This document shows, piece by piece, positions 25,396-33,286 of a stretch of 49,809 nucleotides of DNA (its first letter is position 1; each line of letters begins with the position of its first letter). The notes under the pieces are model-generated. The model was not told where the DNA came from and did no database searches. It was given only the letters and a program-made list of their open reading frames with translations. The stretch lies in assembly GCA_002726915.1 (NCBI GenBank), contig PBSY01000016.1, positions 50,317 through 100,125 of the forward strand. Direction: 5' to 3'. The stretch is from Verrucomicrobiales bacterium (lineage in GTDB: Bacteria; Verrucomicrobiota; Verrucomicrobiia; Verrucomicrobiales; DEV007). A program made the translations under genes and the position numbers.

Positions 25396-25945
25396 GGTAG
25401 TTGGAAGCTTTTTCTTCGGTGCCCGGGTTTGTTCGGGCGTTTTGGGTTCGATCGGAGTAGCGTATCGCTCGTTGAGTCGGGAGAATCGGCTGAGCCATCG
25501 GGTTGGCTATCCAGTTTAGGGGAGTGCTCGCTGCTTCAAGCTCTAATGGGATGGGCTTGGGTGCTTTGAAGTAGATTCTCGGAACCGACGGATTTGTATT
25601 GCAGGATTCTGTCTTGGATATTGATGCCAAAAGCATCAATATCGAGTTAGAATCCTTAGCGATAGCTTCGCTCCGGTTTTTAACTGAGGTCTGCGGCCGG
25701 CCACGAGATTTACCGTAACTCCGTCCTTGAGGGAGGAGTTCTTCGACCACCTGTGGGGTGGCGATCAGATTTGGGAAAATCACGAACATCTACCGTGCCT
25801 TTACAGAACGGGGGACTATACGGCTGAGAAGCGCCAAGGCAAGTTTAGATTTGCGGTGAAAAAAAGGGATCAGCGTATCGGGCACGCGATGGAACTTTTG
25901 AAGTTAGACGTCTTTTAGCGCATATTGACGAGAGTTTTTCCAAAG
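25396..25945. other. 550-bp intergenic region upstream of the RRM gene
   Basis: This stretch lies between the stop of the UxaA-type gene and the start of the RRM gene, both minus-strand. It contains the long hairpin at 25604-25655 and, on +, AGCGA/TCGCT with a following CCGGTTTTT (25658-25682). Frames that are open here lack domain-like composition. It probably holds the promoter and a structured leader of the RRM gene. Confidence 0.55.
25604..25655 (-). promoter_or_regulatory. Long hairpin in probable leader of the RRM gene
   Basis: A perfect inner stem, GATATTGATGC/GCATCAATATC (25617-25627 with 25633-25643) around a 5-nt loop, is extended by the outer pair GGATTCT/AGAATCC (25604-25610 with 25649-25655). 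The two are joined by partly pairable GTCTTG/GAGTT segments. There is no U-tract, so it is not a standard terminator. It lies about 210 bp before the RRM start on that gene's strand. A leader structure or a small repeat element are the options. Confidence 0.45.
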
Positions 25946-27595
25946 CTAGAGAGAAACGTCACGCTTCCAGGGCTGAAAATCATTTTGGCCGAGCATTTCG
26001 GCCTTGGTGGTAACGCGGCCCGATGCCACTTGAATAATGAGATCAAGCATTTCGTCGGAAAGTGTGTCCAAATCGGTTTCGCCTTGAATAATTCCTCCAG
26101 TATTAAAGTCAATCAAGTCAGGTAATCGGTCGGCAAGTTCAGTAGATGAACTGACTTTGATCACGGGGCAAATAGGGTTGCCGGTTGGGGTGCCTAATCC
26201 CGTCGTAAAGACGATTAAGTTTGCGTGTGCGCCCGCCATGGCGGTGGTAGATTCCACATCGCCCCCCGGTGTGCAGAGAAGATTTAGGCCGGGTAGACGA
26301 GCAATTTCGGGGTAGTCCAGAGCGTCAACAATAGGCGAAGAACCACCTTTTTTTGCAGCACCTGCCGACTTGATAGCGTCTGTGATGAGGCCATCCTTGA
26401 TGTTGCCAGGGCTTGGATTCTGTGAGAACCCGCTGCCGACTGCCTCTGCCCGCGCAGCGTAGCGCGAGGTAAGATTGACAAAGCGATCGGCAACCTCATC
26501 TGAAACACATCGATTCACCAGTTCCTGCTCGACTCCACAAAGCTCAGGGAACTCTGACAGGATGACTTTGCCTCCAAGAGCAATAAGCCTGTCGGAGGCT
26601 TTTCCCAGAGTCGGGTTTGCGGAAATCCCTGAAAAGCCATCGCTGCCCCCGCATTCGACCCCAAGGCAGAGCTTGCCGAGCGCCGCAGGACGACGGTTGA
26701 CCTTGTTTGCTTCGATCAGATTAAGAAAGGTCTTGCGAATGGCTGTTTCGAGAAGGGCCTGCTCGCTAGCGAACTCTTGTTGCCGGAAAGTTAGGACCGG
26801 TCGATCAAAGCCAGAAGAGCGCTTTTGGATCTCATCTTCAAGAATTCGAAGTTCCGCATTTTCACAGCCGAGACTGAGAACCGTGGCCCCGGCGACGTTA
26901 GGGTGTGTAATATATCCGGCTAGCAGGCCACAAAGAGCATTCGCATCGTCCCTTGTTCCGCCGCAGCCCATTGTATGGGTCAGAAACTTAATGCCGTCAA
27001 TATTTGGGAAAATGGGATTAGCTTCGTTTTGAGAGAGCGTTTCACAGGAGACCTGAGCAAGCGCATCAGATGCTTCTCCGCTTTGATACCGCTTCACCAA
27101 ACCTCGTGCGAAGTCTTCGTAATGTGAAGTTCGTTCGTAACCCAGAGTTCGTTCGAAGGCTCGACGGATTGCATCGACGTTTCGATTTTCGCAAAAGACC
27201 ATTGGTATAACGATCCAGTAGTTGGCTGTTCCTACGGAACCGTTTGAGCGATGATAGCCATCAAAGGCGCGTTCCCGCCAAGAACTGACATCGGGTGCGT
27301 TCCACTCAGCAAGCGGCTGACGGCTTTTGGAGAACCTGTCAGCTTCATGCCGTAAGTTACCTGTATGAATAAGACCGCCGGCAGGTAGGTCTTCGGTCAT
27401 GATGCCGACCGTGACGCCGTAGAGAGTGCAGCGGGCACCTTTGTTCAAAGGAGCAATAGAAAACTTATGTTTTGGGGCAATGGGCTCGGCAATTTTTACG
27501 GTCTTCCCATTGATTACAACCATGTCGCCGGTGTCCAGCTGAGTGAGAGCGACACCGAGATTGTCGGCCGGGTCGATGATTAAGGCGGTTTGCAT
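25946..27595 (-). CDS. UxaA-family hydrolyase (altronate/galactarate dehydratase-like)
   Basis: A sugar-acid dehydratase of the altronate/galactarate/sulfolactate hydrolyase family (549 aa from ATG 27595). The N-terminal ~100 residues form an SAF-type domain (ALTQLDTGDMVVINGKTVKIAEPI, with HKFSIAPLNKGA). The remainder is the large catalytic domain with GYHRSNGSVGTANYWIVIP, THTMGCGGTRDDA and LGVECGGSDGFSG, plus GLNLLCTPGGDVEST and GNPICPVIKV near the end. The cysteines in MGCGG, ECGG and PICP fit the metal site of this family. These enzymes dehydrate altronate, galactarate or related acids to 2-keto-3-deoxy products; the exact substrate is not determined. The gene is divergent from an SDR gene (67 bp apart), fitting a sugar-acid or uronate catabolic pair. 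A TTG at 27604 is an in-frame alternative. Confidence 0.9.
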   Translation of the reverse strand: MQTALIIDPADNLGVALTQLDTGDMVVINGKTVKIAEPIAPKHKFSIAPLNKGARCTLYGVTVGIMTEDLPAGGLIHTGNLRHEADRFSKSRQPLAEWNAPDVSSWRERAFDGYHRSNGSVGTANYWIVIPMVFCENRNVDAIRRAFERTLGYERTSHYEDFARGLVKRYQSGEASDALAQVSCETLSQNEANPIFPNIDGIKFLTHTMGCGGTRDDANALCGLLAGYITHPNVAGATVLSLGCENAELRILEDEIQKRSSGFDRPVLTFRQQEFASEQALLETAIRKTFLNLIEANKVNRRPAALGKLCLGVECGGSDGFSGISANPTLGKASDRLIALGGKVILSEFPELCGVEQELVNRCVSDEVADRFVNLTSRYAARAEAVGSGFSQNPSPGNIKDGLITDAIKSAGAAKKGGSSPIVDALDYPEIARLPGLNLLCTPGGDVESTTAMAGAHANLIVFTTGLGTPTGNPICPVIKVSSSTELADRLPDLIDFNTGGIIQGETDLDTLSDEMLDLIIQVASGRVTTKAEMLGQNDFQPWKRDVSL

Positions 27596-27662
27596 AGGGG
27601 TCAAATAGGTGATGGAGATATTGGAACACTTGCGGTGGTGGAGTCAACGTGCATGATGTGTC

Positions 27663-28433
27663 ATGCCAAGTGATTTGTTTGATCTAAATGGGAGATCAGC
27701 TCTCGTGACTGGAGGGAGTCGAGGCCTGGGTAAGGCCATGGCGCGAGGGCTTGCCGAACATGGCGCCAACATAATGATTTGCAGTCGGAATGAGGAAGAA
27801 CTCGCGGCAGCAGCGGCTGAAATTGGCGAGGGTTTGAAGGTATCCGTTGTCTACCAAGTTTGTGATCTGTCGAAACGTGAAGACACTGACCGCCTCGCCG
27901 CGGCTGCGTTGGAAAAATTTGATGTGATCGATATTCTCATCAACAATGCAGGAGTGAATGTGCCCCAGCCCATTGATAAGGTTGACGATGAGACATGGGA
28001 TAGGATTCTTGAGATCAACCTGACATCGATTATGCGGCTGACGCGGGCTCTCGTAGCCCCGATGAAGGCTAAAAAATGGGGCCGAATTCTGCATATTTCA
28101 TCGGTTCTAGGCGTCGGATCAAAACCGGCGCGTAATGCCTACTCCGCAACCAAGGCTTCCCTAATGGGATTGGCGAAAGCCAGTGCTCTTGATTTGGGAC
28201 CTTTTGGAATCACCGTCAACTGCATTGGCCCCGGACCCTTTTTAACTGATATGCCTATGAGTTTGTTAAGCGATGACGAGAAAGAAGAATTTTCCCGCAT
28301 GACGGCTCTCGGGCGTTGGGGAAACGCGCGGGAGATGGCGGGACCCGCGCTCCTGCTTGTTAGTGAGGCTGGCAGCTACATTACCGGCGAAATGCTTCTG
28401 GTGGACGGCGGTGCCTTTGCTCGTGCTCTTTAA
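27663..28433 (+). CDS. Short-chain dehydrogenase/reductase, gluconate-5-dehydrogenase-like
   Basis: A classical SDR (256 aa) that uses NAD(P)H to oxidise or reduce a hydroxyl/keto group. TGGSRGLGKAMARG is the Rossmann glycine motif, CSRNEEE marks a cofactor-phosphate-permissive loop, NNAGVN and the ISS...YSATK catalytic Ser/Tyr/Lys set are present, and the C-terminal GEMLLVDGGAF is conserved. Closest in character to gluconate 5-dehydrogenase/2-keto-3-deoxygluconate-type reductases. It is divergent from the UxaA-type dehydratase, so a role in the same sugar-acid route (interconverting a keto-acid and its hydroxy form) is the most reasonable inference. The small exported protein gene follows after 15 bp. 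Confidence 0.92.
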   Translation: MPSDLFDLNGRSALVTGGSRGLGKAMARGLAEHGANIMICSRNEEELAAAAAEIGEGLKVSVVYQVCDLSKREDTDRLAAAALEKFDVIDILINNAGVNVPQPIDKVDDETWDRILEINLTSIMRLTRALVAPMKAKKWGRILHISSVLGVGSKPARNAYSATKASLMGLAKASALDLGPFGITVNCIGPGPFLTDMPMSLLSDDEKEEFSRMTALGRWGNAREMAGPALLLVSEAGSYITGEMLLVDGGAFARAL

Positions 28434-28448
28434 TTTAATTATAAGTCT

Positions 28449-28952
28449 ATGAGAGTCGATTTGTCGGTGAGGATATGCGCGATCATTGCCGGGGGAATTC
28501 TCGGTATGGGGTCCGTTTTGCCCGCTCAAGACAAAGAGCCGTTTAGCGAACCGTCCGCGGTAGAAGCATTCAACAGTCTTAATGACATTAAGGTGATGGC
28601 CCAAGAGGCCGCCTTGCCGCTGCTAGGCGGCGATGAGAAGTTTGTGCTTCGACAGTCTTGGTGGGGCGGAAGTATCGATCCTGGTAAGGCGAAACTTCAT
28701 CCGGTTCAACTCTTCAAGCGCAACTCCTACTGCTTTTGGTTTGCCGTTCCAGACAGGCAGGCTGAGTTAAATCTAAATATCTACAACAGCGATGGACAAT
28801 TGGTGCCAACGCGGCTTTCCGAAATAGGTGGGAGCAATATCGTGACTCTGACAATGAGTCCTCACCTCACTGGAATGTTTTTTGTCAGAGTCTCGCTGAA
28901 AACAAGCATCGATGTTCCCCAAGATTACGCTGTGATCTACGCTTTTCGCTGA
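28449..28952 (+). CDS. Small exported protein of unknown function
   Basis: I do not recognise this 167-residue protein. A signal peptide is clear (CAIIAGGILGMGSVLPAQ). The mature part begins acidic and helical, then becomes beta-rich with aromatic residues (NSYCFWFAVPDRQAELNLNI, FFVRVSL, and AVIYAFR at the C-terminus). The second half resembles a pre-peptidase C-terminal-like beta-sandwich, a small adhesive or solubilising module, but this is a weak impression. The gene starts 15 bp after the SDR and is probably translated from the same mRNA. Candidate role: periplasmic or surface accessory protein. Confidence 0.7.
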   Translation: MRVDLSVRICAIIAGGILGMGSVLPAQDKEPFSEPSAVEAFNSLNDIKVMAQEAALPLLGGDEKFVLRQSWWGGSIDPGKAKLHPVQLFKRNSYCFWFAVPDRQAELNLNIYNSDGQLVPTRLSEIGGSNIVTLTMSPHLTGMFFVRVSLKTSIDVPQDYAVIYAFR

Positions 28953-29223
28953 TTGGTTGAGCATACGGTAGTCTAAGCGTGTTGTTTTTGTGTTCGACTT
29001 TACTCCGTCGGAATTCAGGGGGCTCTGGTTTGATGATTCGTTCATGACTTAATTCCCTAAACAGGGGGGAATCAGTCAATTACGGCCCCAGATCTTGAAC
29101 TTGGCGTATAGGACGGATGCTTCGGTTATTATCGCATCAAATTTGGGTTGGGAATTAATCAAAGTTGTGGTTCCATCGTGGGGTGCCGGGCCTTTCTGAT
29201 TTGGCCGTGGGTGCCTGTTCGCT

Positions 29224-30081
29224 ATGGAGGTTTGTATAAGATGGGTCGTCGCTCTCAGACCTGAGGCGCAGGCTTTGATTGATCGGTTCGGTTTGGTTGC
29301 CAAGAAGGATTCAGCAAGTGCGTTTCCGGTTTGGGTGTCGGAGGACGGGATAATGGAGGTAATTGTTTCCGGACCCGGCCGCATTCTTTCTGCGGCCGCA
29401 ACGGGGTATCTTGGTGGCCAAACGCAGGAGCCGCAACGGTATTGCGGATGGATCAACTTTGGGATCGCCGGCTCAGGAAAGTCAGACTACGGAAGATCGT
29501 TTCTAGGGAATCGGATTAGTGCGGTGCACTCCGTCAATGTATTTTACCCTCCTCTTGTCTTTCCGAAAAAGAGGACGCTTGAGCGAAGAGGAATCCAGAC
29601 AGTTGACGCCCCTACAAAAGACTATCCTAAAGATGGCACGTTAGTAGAAATGGAAGCGGCCGGTTTCTATCCTGTCGCGTCCCGGTTGGCGTCGAGTGAA
29701 TTCTGCCATGTGCTTAAGGTCGTCTCTGATGACCCGTTCAACGACATGGACTCCATCAACAAATCACAAGTGATTGATTTATGCCATACTGCACTCGGTG
29801 AATCTTCAGACTGGCTAGATACTTTCCAAGATTTGCTGAGAAAAGAGGCGCGGCATGCATCCGATCCTAAGGGCTTTGCAGAGTTGATCTCTGGCTATCA
29901 TTTTTCAGTTACCCAGCAACTTCAACTGCGTCGGGTTCTGCAACAGGGGCAAGCACTTGGGAAAACAATCGTCCCGAAGAGTAGAGTCTGGAAAAACGGA
30001 AATGATTGCCTTCGTGACCTGAGAGAGGAGCTGAAACGGGCGCAATCACTGGCTCGTGATGGGGATGAGCACTGCGTTTAA
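29224..30081 (+). CDS. Nucleoside phosphorylase/nucleosidase-like protein
   Basis: A member of the PNP/UDP phosphorylase (MTA/SAH nucleosidase) superfamily. The N-terminus WVVALRPEAQALIDRFGL, the strand INFGIAGSG and the ribose-binding segment LVEMEAAGFYPVASRL, followed by LKVVSDDP, match this superfamily. In the last motif Met-Glu holds the ribose and Asp the purine in characterised members. The C-terminal ~80 residues are helical and charged, and are not part of the core fold. Related proteins occur next to spore photoproduct lyase-like genes in other bacteria; none is present here. It therefore probably cleaves a purine nucleoside or thioether derivative, with substrate unknown. It is separated by 271 bp from the gene before and 93 bp from the gene after; no terminator or partner is obvious. 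Confidence 0.78.
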   Translation: MEVCIRWVVALRPEAQALIDRFGLVAKKDSASAFPVWVSEDGIMEVIVSGPGRILSAAATGYLGGQTQEPQRYCGWINFGIAGSGKSDYGRSFLGNRISAVHSVNVFYPPLVFPKKRTLERRGIQTVDAPTKDYPKDGTLVEMEAAGFYPVASRLASSEFCHVLKVVSDDPFNDMDSINKSQVIDLCHTALGESSDWLDTFQDLLRKEARHASDPKGFAELISGYHFSVTQQLQLRRVLQQGQALGKTIVPKSRVWKNGNDCLRDLREELKRAQSLARDGDEHCV

Positions 30082-30128
30082 CGCGATAAGACTACCGACA
30101 GTTCAAGGATTTCTTGATGATAGCTTGT

Positions 30129-30159
30129 TTGAAATTGACCTACCTTCCTTCGCTATAAT
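30129..30159 (+). promoter_or_regulatory. Predicted sigma-70-type promoter of the trypsin-like gene
   Basis: A perfect TATAAT at 30154-30159 is preceded by TTGAAA at 30129-30134 with a 19-bp spacer, slightly long. Transcription would begin near 30166. That places the first ATG (30175) only ~9 nt into the mRNA and favours ATG 30199 as the working start. Confidence 0.4.
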
Positions 30160-30198
30160 TTTCTGCGACAGCAGATGACTTTCCCTCTCGATTTTCAC

Positions 30199-31095
30199 AT
30201 GCGTATCTCGGACCTGACCAAGAACCTACTTCATATCTTTCTTGGATGCATGCCGGCGGGAACGTTGCTGATGTCTTCTTGCATGGTGTTGCCTACAAAT
30301 TCTCATAGAGATCAGAGGCGCTCATTGGCTATCTACGATTCGAATGGAATTGAAGCGTCAGTTAGCCTCCCGGAACTCGAGTATGAGACGGATTCAGGCT
30401 TTTCAGCTTCTGATTTCCTAACCTTACACTCAGGGCTTATCGTTAGTGGAGAGTATCTTGATGCGGATTTTAAGAAGAAACTTGAGACCAGTCGGGAAAA
30501 CGACGCGGGTGTTTTAGAGCTAGGATTTTCAGTGCCGATCGCAAAAGGAGGCTCCGGGTTTGGCAGTTGTGCCCCGGTAACGTCTGATGGCTATTTCGTG
30601 ACGGCAGCCCATGTTTTGGCCCATAAAGACTCGTATGTTCTTTATGCGACGTCGGATAATCGGAAGACCTTTATCGACTACGCGTCTCTGCGCGTTGTCT
30701 ATCGCAATAACGACGCGGATTTCGCGATTGTGAAAGCGAATCTCAAAACACCCCGCTTCTTGGATTATCGCATTGAATCTCTTCAGGCCGAGGCGACCCT
30801 GTTTGCCGGGGGGTGGATGCATGAAAAAGGTGGTGGAAAGTTTCTCAATTATGCCGACATCTCTACGGTTGAGGGAGGAACGTTTTGGAAGGTAATCACC
30901 ACTCTACCTATGATAAAGGGAGATAGTGGTTCGCCGCTTATCGATAGGCAGGGTCGCCTCTGTGGAGTCCTCACTACGATGCAACTTGGAATGGTCGTGA
31001 AGATGAAACCCAAGTCCACAGCGATAATGATGAAGCAATCCGAGATCGACTATTTCATCCGCCGAGACCGTGCCCAGCAGGAGGGTAGCGACTGA
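30199..31095 (+). CDS. Trypsin-like serine protease, probable lipoprotein
   Basis: A chymotrypsin-fold protease of 298 aa. Numbering from ATG 30199, the catalytic triad is His138 in VTAAHVLA, Asp174 in NDADFAIVK, and Ser243 in IKGDSGSPL. The N-terminus has a hydrophobic stretch followed by a cysteine (AGTLLMSSC, Cys28) that approximates a lipobox, so membrane anchoring at the periplasmic side is likely. ATG 30175 would add eight residues before the signal; the promoter position supports 30199. There is no PDZ domain, so it is not a DegP-type enzyme. It converges with murA, one base separating the two stop codons. Substrate unknown. Confidence 0.88.
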   Translation: MRISDLTKNLLHIFLGCMPAGTLLMSSCMVLPTNSHRDQRRSLAIYDSNGIEASVSLPELEYETDSGFSASDFLTLHSGLIVSGEYLDADFKKKLETSRENDAGVLELGFSVPIAKGGSGFGSCAPVTSDGYFVTAAHVLAHKDSYVLYATSDNRKTFIDYASLRVVYRNNDADFAIVKANLKTPRFLDYRIESLQAEATLFAGGWMHEKGGGKFLNYADISTVEGGTFWKVITTLPMIKGDSGSPLIDRQGRLCGVLTTMQLGMVVKMKPKSTAIMMKQSEIDYFIRRDRAQQEGSD

Positions 31096-31096
31096 A

Positions 31097-32368
31097 CTAA
31101 CGGTCAGGAACTCGGTCAATCTGTGCCCCGAGTGCCGCTAGCTTGTCATCAATATGCTCGTAGCCACGATCAATGTGATAGACCCGAGTAATCTCAGTCT
31201 TACCTGACGCGGTAAGGCCTGATAAGACGAGGGCAGCCGAAGCACGAAGATCGCTAGCCATTACCGGAGCACCACTGAGATGTTCTACTCCGTTTATGAC
31301 GGCTGTTCCGTCGTCAACTTGGATATCAGCGCCCATCCTTTTCAGTTCCGACGCGTGCATGAACCTTTGGGGAAAGATGGTGTCTTTAACAACACTGATG
31401 CCTGGAGTTATTGCAAACAGCGAGCACATCTGCGCCTGCATGTCAGTGGGAAAGCCAGGGTAAGGCTCGGTATTAATGTTGGCGCCTTGCGGAGAGGTGG
31501 CTTTACCGATAGTAATGGTTTCGCCCTCAATCTCGATTTCAGAGCCGCACTGCTCAAGCACTTGAAGAACTGAGTTGAGATGATCGCTACGAATGCGGCG
31601 TAGCGTGATTTTGTTTTTTGCAGCCATCGCACCGGCGACTAAAAAAGTACCGGCTTCAATTCGGTCAGGGATGACTGTGTGATCGACTCCACCGAGTTCG
31701 GTTACTCCAACAATTTCGATACGAGGAGTCCCCGCACCGCTAATTTTTGCGCCCATTGAATTGAGGAAATCGGCGAGGTCAACGACCTCCGGTTCACAGG
31801 CCGCGCCGTTGATGATCGTTATACCTTTGGCAAGAACGGCCGCCATCATGACGTTGTCGGTTCCGAGAACGGTTGCACCGTGCTTACCCATCATATCAAC
31901 GGTTTTACCCTCAAGACCGAATCGGGCTTGAAGGTCTACATTGCCTCCCTCGACCGTAACCTGAGCGCCCAAGCCACTGAGACCCCTTAGATGAAGATCG
32001 ATAGGGCGGTCTCCGATAACGCAGCCTCCAGGCAGAGAGACATTGGCGCGATTCTGACGGGCAAGTAGAGGGCCCATTACGCAAACCGAAGCCCGCATTT
32101 TGCGAACTAATTCATAGGGTGCGTCATGGCGGTGGATTTTCTCACATTTGATGACAACGGTACCGCTGGCTCTCTCTACTTCGGCGCCAAGATTCTGAAG
32201 AATCTGAAGCATGTAATTCGTATCGGAAACATCTGGGACTCTCCGGATGACACACTGCTCGCTAGTAAGCAGGGTGGCTGCGAGAATTGGGAGTGAGGCG
32301 TTTTTGGAACCACTGATGTTAACGGATCCTTCTAGCGACGCTCCGCCGTGGACGATGAACTTTTCCAT
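31097..32368 (-). CDS. murA: UDP-N-acetylglucosamine 1-carboxyvinyltransferase
   Basis: First committed step of peptidoglycan synthesis: transfers enolpyruvate from PEP to UDP-GlcNAc. Conserved segments include [16 protein letters not shown] (catalytic lysine), [15 protein letters not shown], and [17 protein letters not shown] with the active-site cysteine that fosfomycin alkylates. The Cys is present, so no intrinsic resistance by Cys-to-Asp change is seen. [11 protein letters not shown] and [13 protein letters not shown] complete the pattern. Length is 423 aa, as usual. It is the last gene of the minus-strand run that begins with hprK and follows prmC by 62 bp. Confidence 0.97.
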   Translation of the reverse strand: MEKFIVHGGASLEGSVNISGSKNASLPILAATLLTSEQCVIRRVPDVSDTNYMLQILQNLGAEVERASGTVVIKCEKIHRHDAPYELVRKMRASVCVMGPLLARQNRANVSLPGGCVIGDRPIDLHLRGLSGLGAQVTVEGGNVDLQARFGLEGKTVDMMGKHGATVLGTDNVMMAAVLAKGITIINGAACEPEVVDLADFLNSMGAKISGAGTPRIEIVGVTELGGVDHTVIPDRIEAGTFLVAGAMAAKNKITLRRIRSDHLNSVLQVLEQCGSEIEIEGETITIGKATSPQGANINTEPYPGFPTDMQAQMCSLFAITPGISVVKDTIFPQRFMHASELKRMGADIQVDDGTAVINGVEHLSGAPVMASDLRASAALVLSGLTASGKTEITRVYHIDRGYEHIDDKLAALGAQIDRVPDR

Positions 32369-32430
32369 ATTTAGCGGTGAAAAATAAAGGCTCTGCCAAA
32401 AGATACTGAGGGCTGCTGATATTAGCAGGT

Positions 32431-33273
32431 TTAGAACGGTTTTGTAGCTAAAAGAAAACGATCAGTTCCACTGAGGTCTTTCACGATTTCCACCTCGTGA
32501 AAGCCTGTGTCACAAGCCACATTGAACAGGTGTTTTTCCTGCTTGATCCCAAACTCAAGAGCAAGCTTACCCCCAGGAGAGAGAAAGGCTGGCGCCTCGC
32601 CCAAAAATTTTTCGATGATTTCGGTGCCGACCTCACCTCCATAGAGCGCGAGTGCAGGATCCCATTTAACCTCGCGGCTCAGTTCGGCCTGTTCGGACAG
32701 CGGTACGTAGGGGAGGTTGGCCGCGATGAGGCAAAATTGGCCACTTACCGCTGAAAAGAGGTCGCTTTCGGCCAATTCTACCCTGCGGTCTAGACCAAGC
32801 CCCGCTGCATTTTCGGAGGCGAGCTCTAGCGCCTTCGGAGAAACGTCGGCTAAAACAAGTGAGGATTCTTCGAAGGCCTCAATGATCGAAAGCCCTAGGA
32901 CCCCCGAACCGCATCCCATGTCGAGTACACGAGACGGTGGTGGCGAATTGGAAGTGCGCAGGAAAGTAGCAAGTTCTTCAGTTTCCGGTCTTGGTATGAG
33001 AGCCCTCGCGTCGGTTTTGAATTCAAGTTCGCAAAATTCGATCGAACCAAGAAGATGTTGAAGGGGTTCACCTCGACTGCGGCGTTTAACAAGGGCGCGC
33101 AGTGCTTCGAGCGATTCCTCGTCGAGTGGGCGATCAAAGTCTAGGTAAAGTTGCATGCGCTCCAACCTAACCACGTGGGCGATGAGAAGTTCCATGTTGA
33201 GCCGCGCATCTGCGATTCCGTATTTCTCAAGATATTCTGTGCCCCTTTTTAGGGTATCAAGAATCGTCGCCAT
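32431..33273 (-). CDS. prmC: Release factor glutamine methyltransferase (PrmC/HemK)
   Basis: Methylates the GGQ glutamine of peptide chain release factors. The start is set at ATG 33273, because upstream codons of the longer open frame overlap the gene before it and are not conserved in character. The N-terminal helical domain (about 1-90) and the SAM-binding motif VLDMGCGSGVLGLSI are clear. The catalytic motif usually reads NPPY; here it is ANLPYVP (Asn186-Leu-Pro-Tyr189). Asn and Tyr are kept, and such NLPY variants occur in some lineages, so function is likely retained. Length 280 aa fits the family. It follows the Yellow/MRJP-like gene by 13 bp and precedes murA by 62 bp. Confidence 0.94.
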   Translation of the reverse strand: MATILDTLKRGTEYLEKYGIADARLNMELLIAHVVRLERMQLYLDFDRPLDEESLEALRALVKRRSRGEPLQHLLGSIEFCELEFKTDARALIPRPETEELATFLRTSNSPPPSRVLDMGCGSGVLGLSIIEAFEESSLVLADVSPKALELASENAAGLGLDRRVELAESDLFSAVSGQFCLIAANLPYVPLSEQAELSREVKWDPALALYGGEVGTEIIEKFLGEAPAFLSPGGKLALEFGIKQEKHLFNVACDTGFHEVEIVKDLSGTDRFLLATKPF

Positions 33274-33286
33274 GAGTCCACTCTGA

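Noticed and set aside
25322..25789. 155-codon minus-strand frame overlapping the RRM gene start
   Set aside because: It runs through the long hairpin and overlaps the RRM N-terminus in another frame; composition is that of a shadow frame with no domain or signal.
25727..25918. 63-codon plus-strand frame in the same gap
   Set aside because: TTG start, no ribosome binding site, no hydrophobic or domain pattern.
27605..27662. Promoter between the UxaA-type gene and the SDR (TTGACT and CAATAT on minus)
   Set aside because: The spacing fits but the -10 match is poor; not supportable as a feature.
29040..29068. ATTCCC...GGGAAT hairpin after the small exported protein gene
   Set aside because: Short stem with mismatched G run and no T-tract; too weak to call a terminator.
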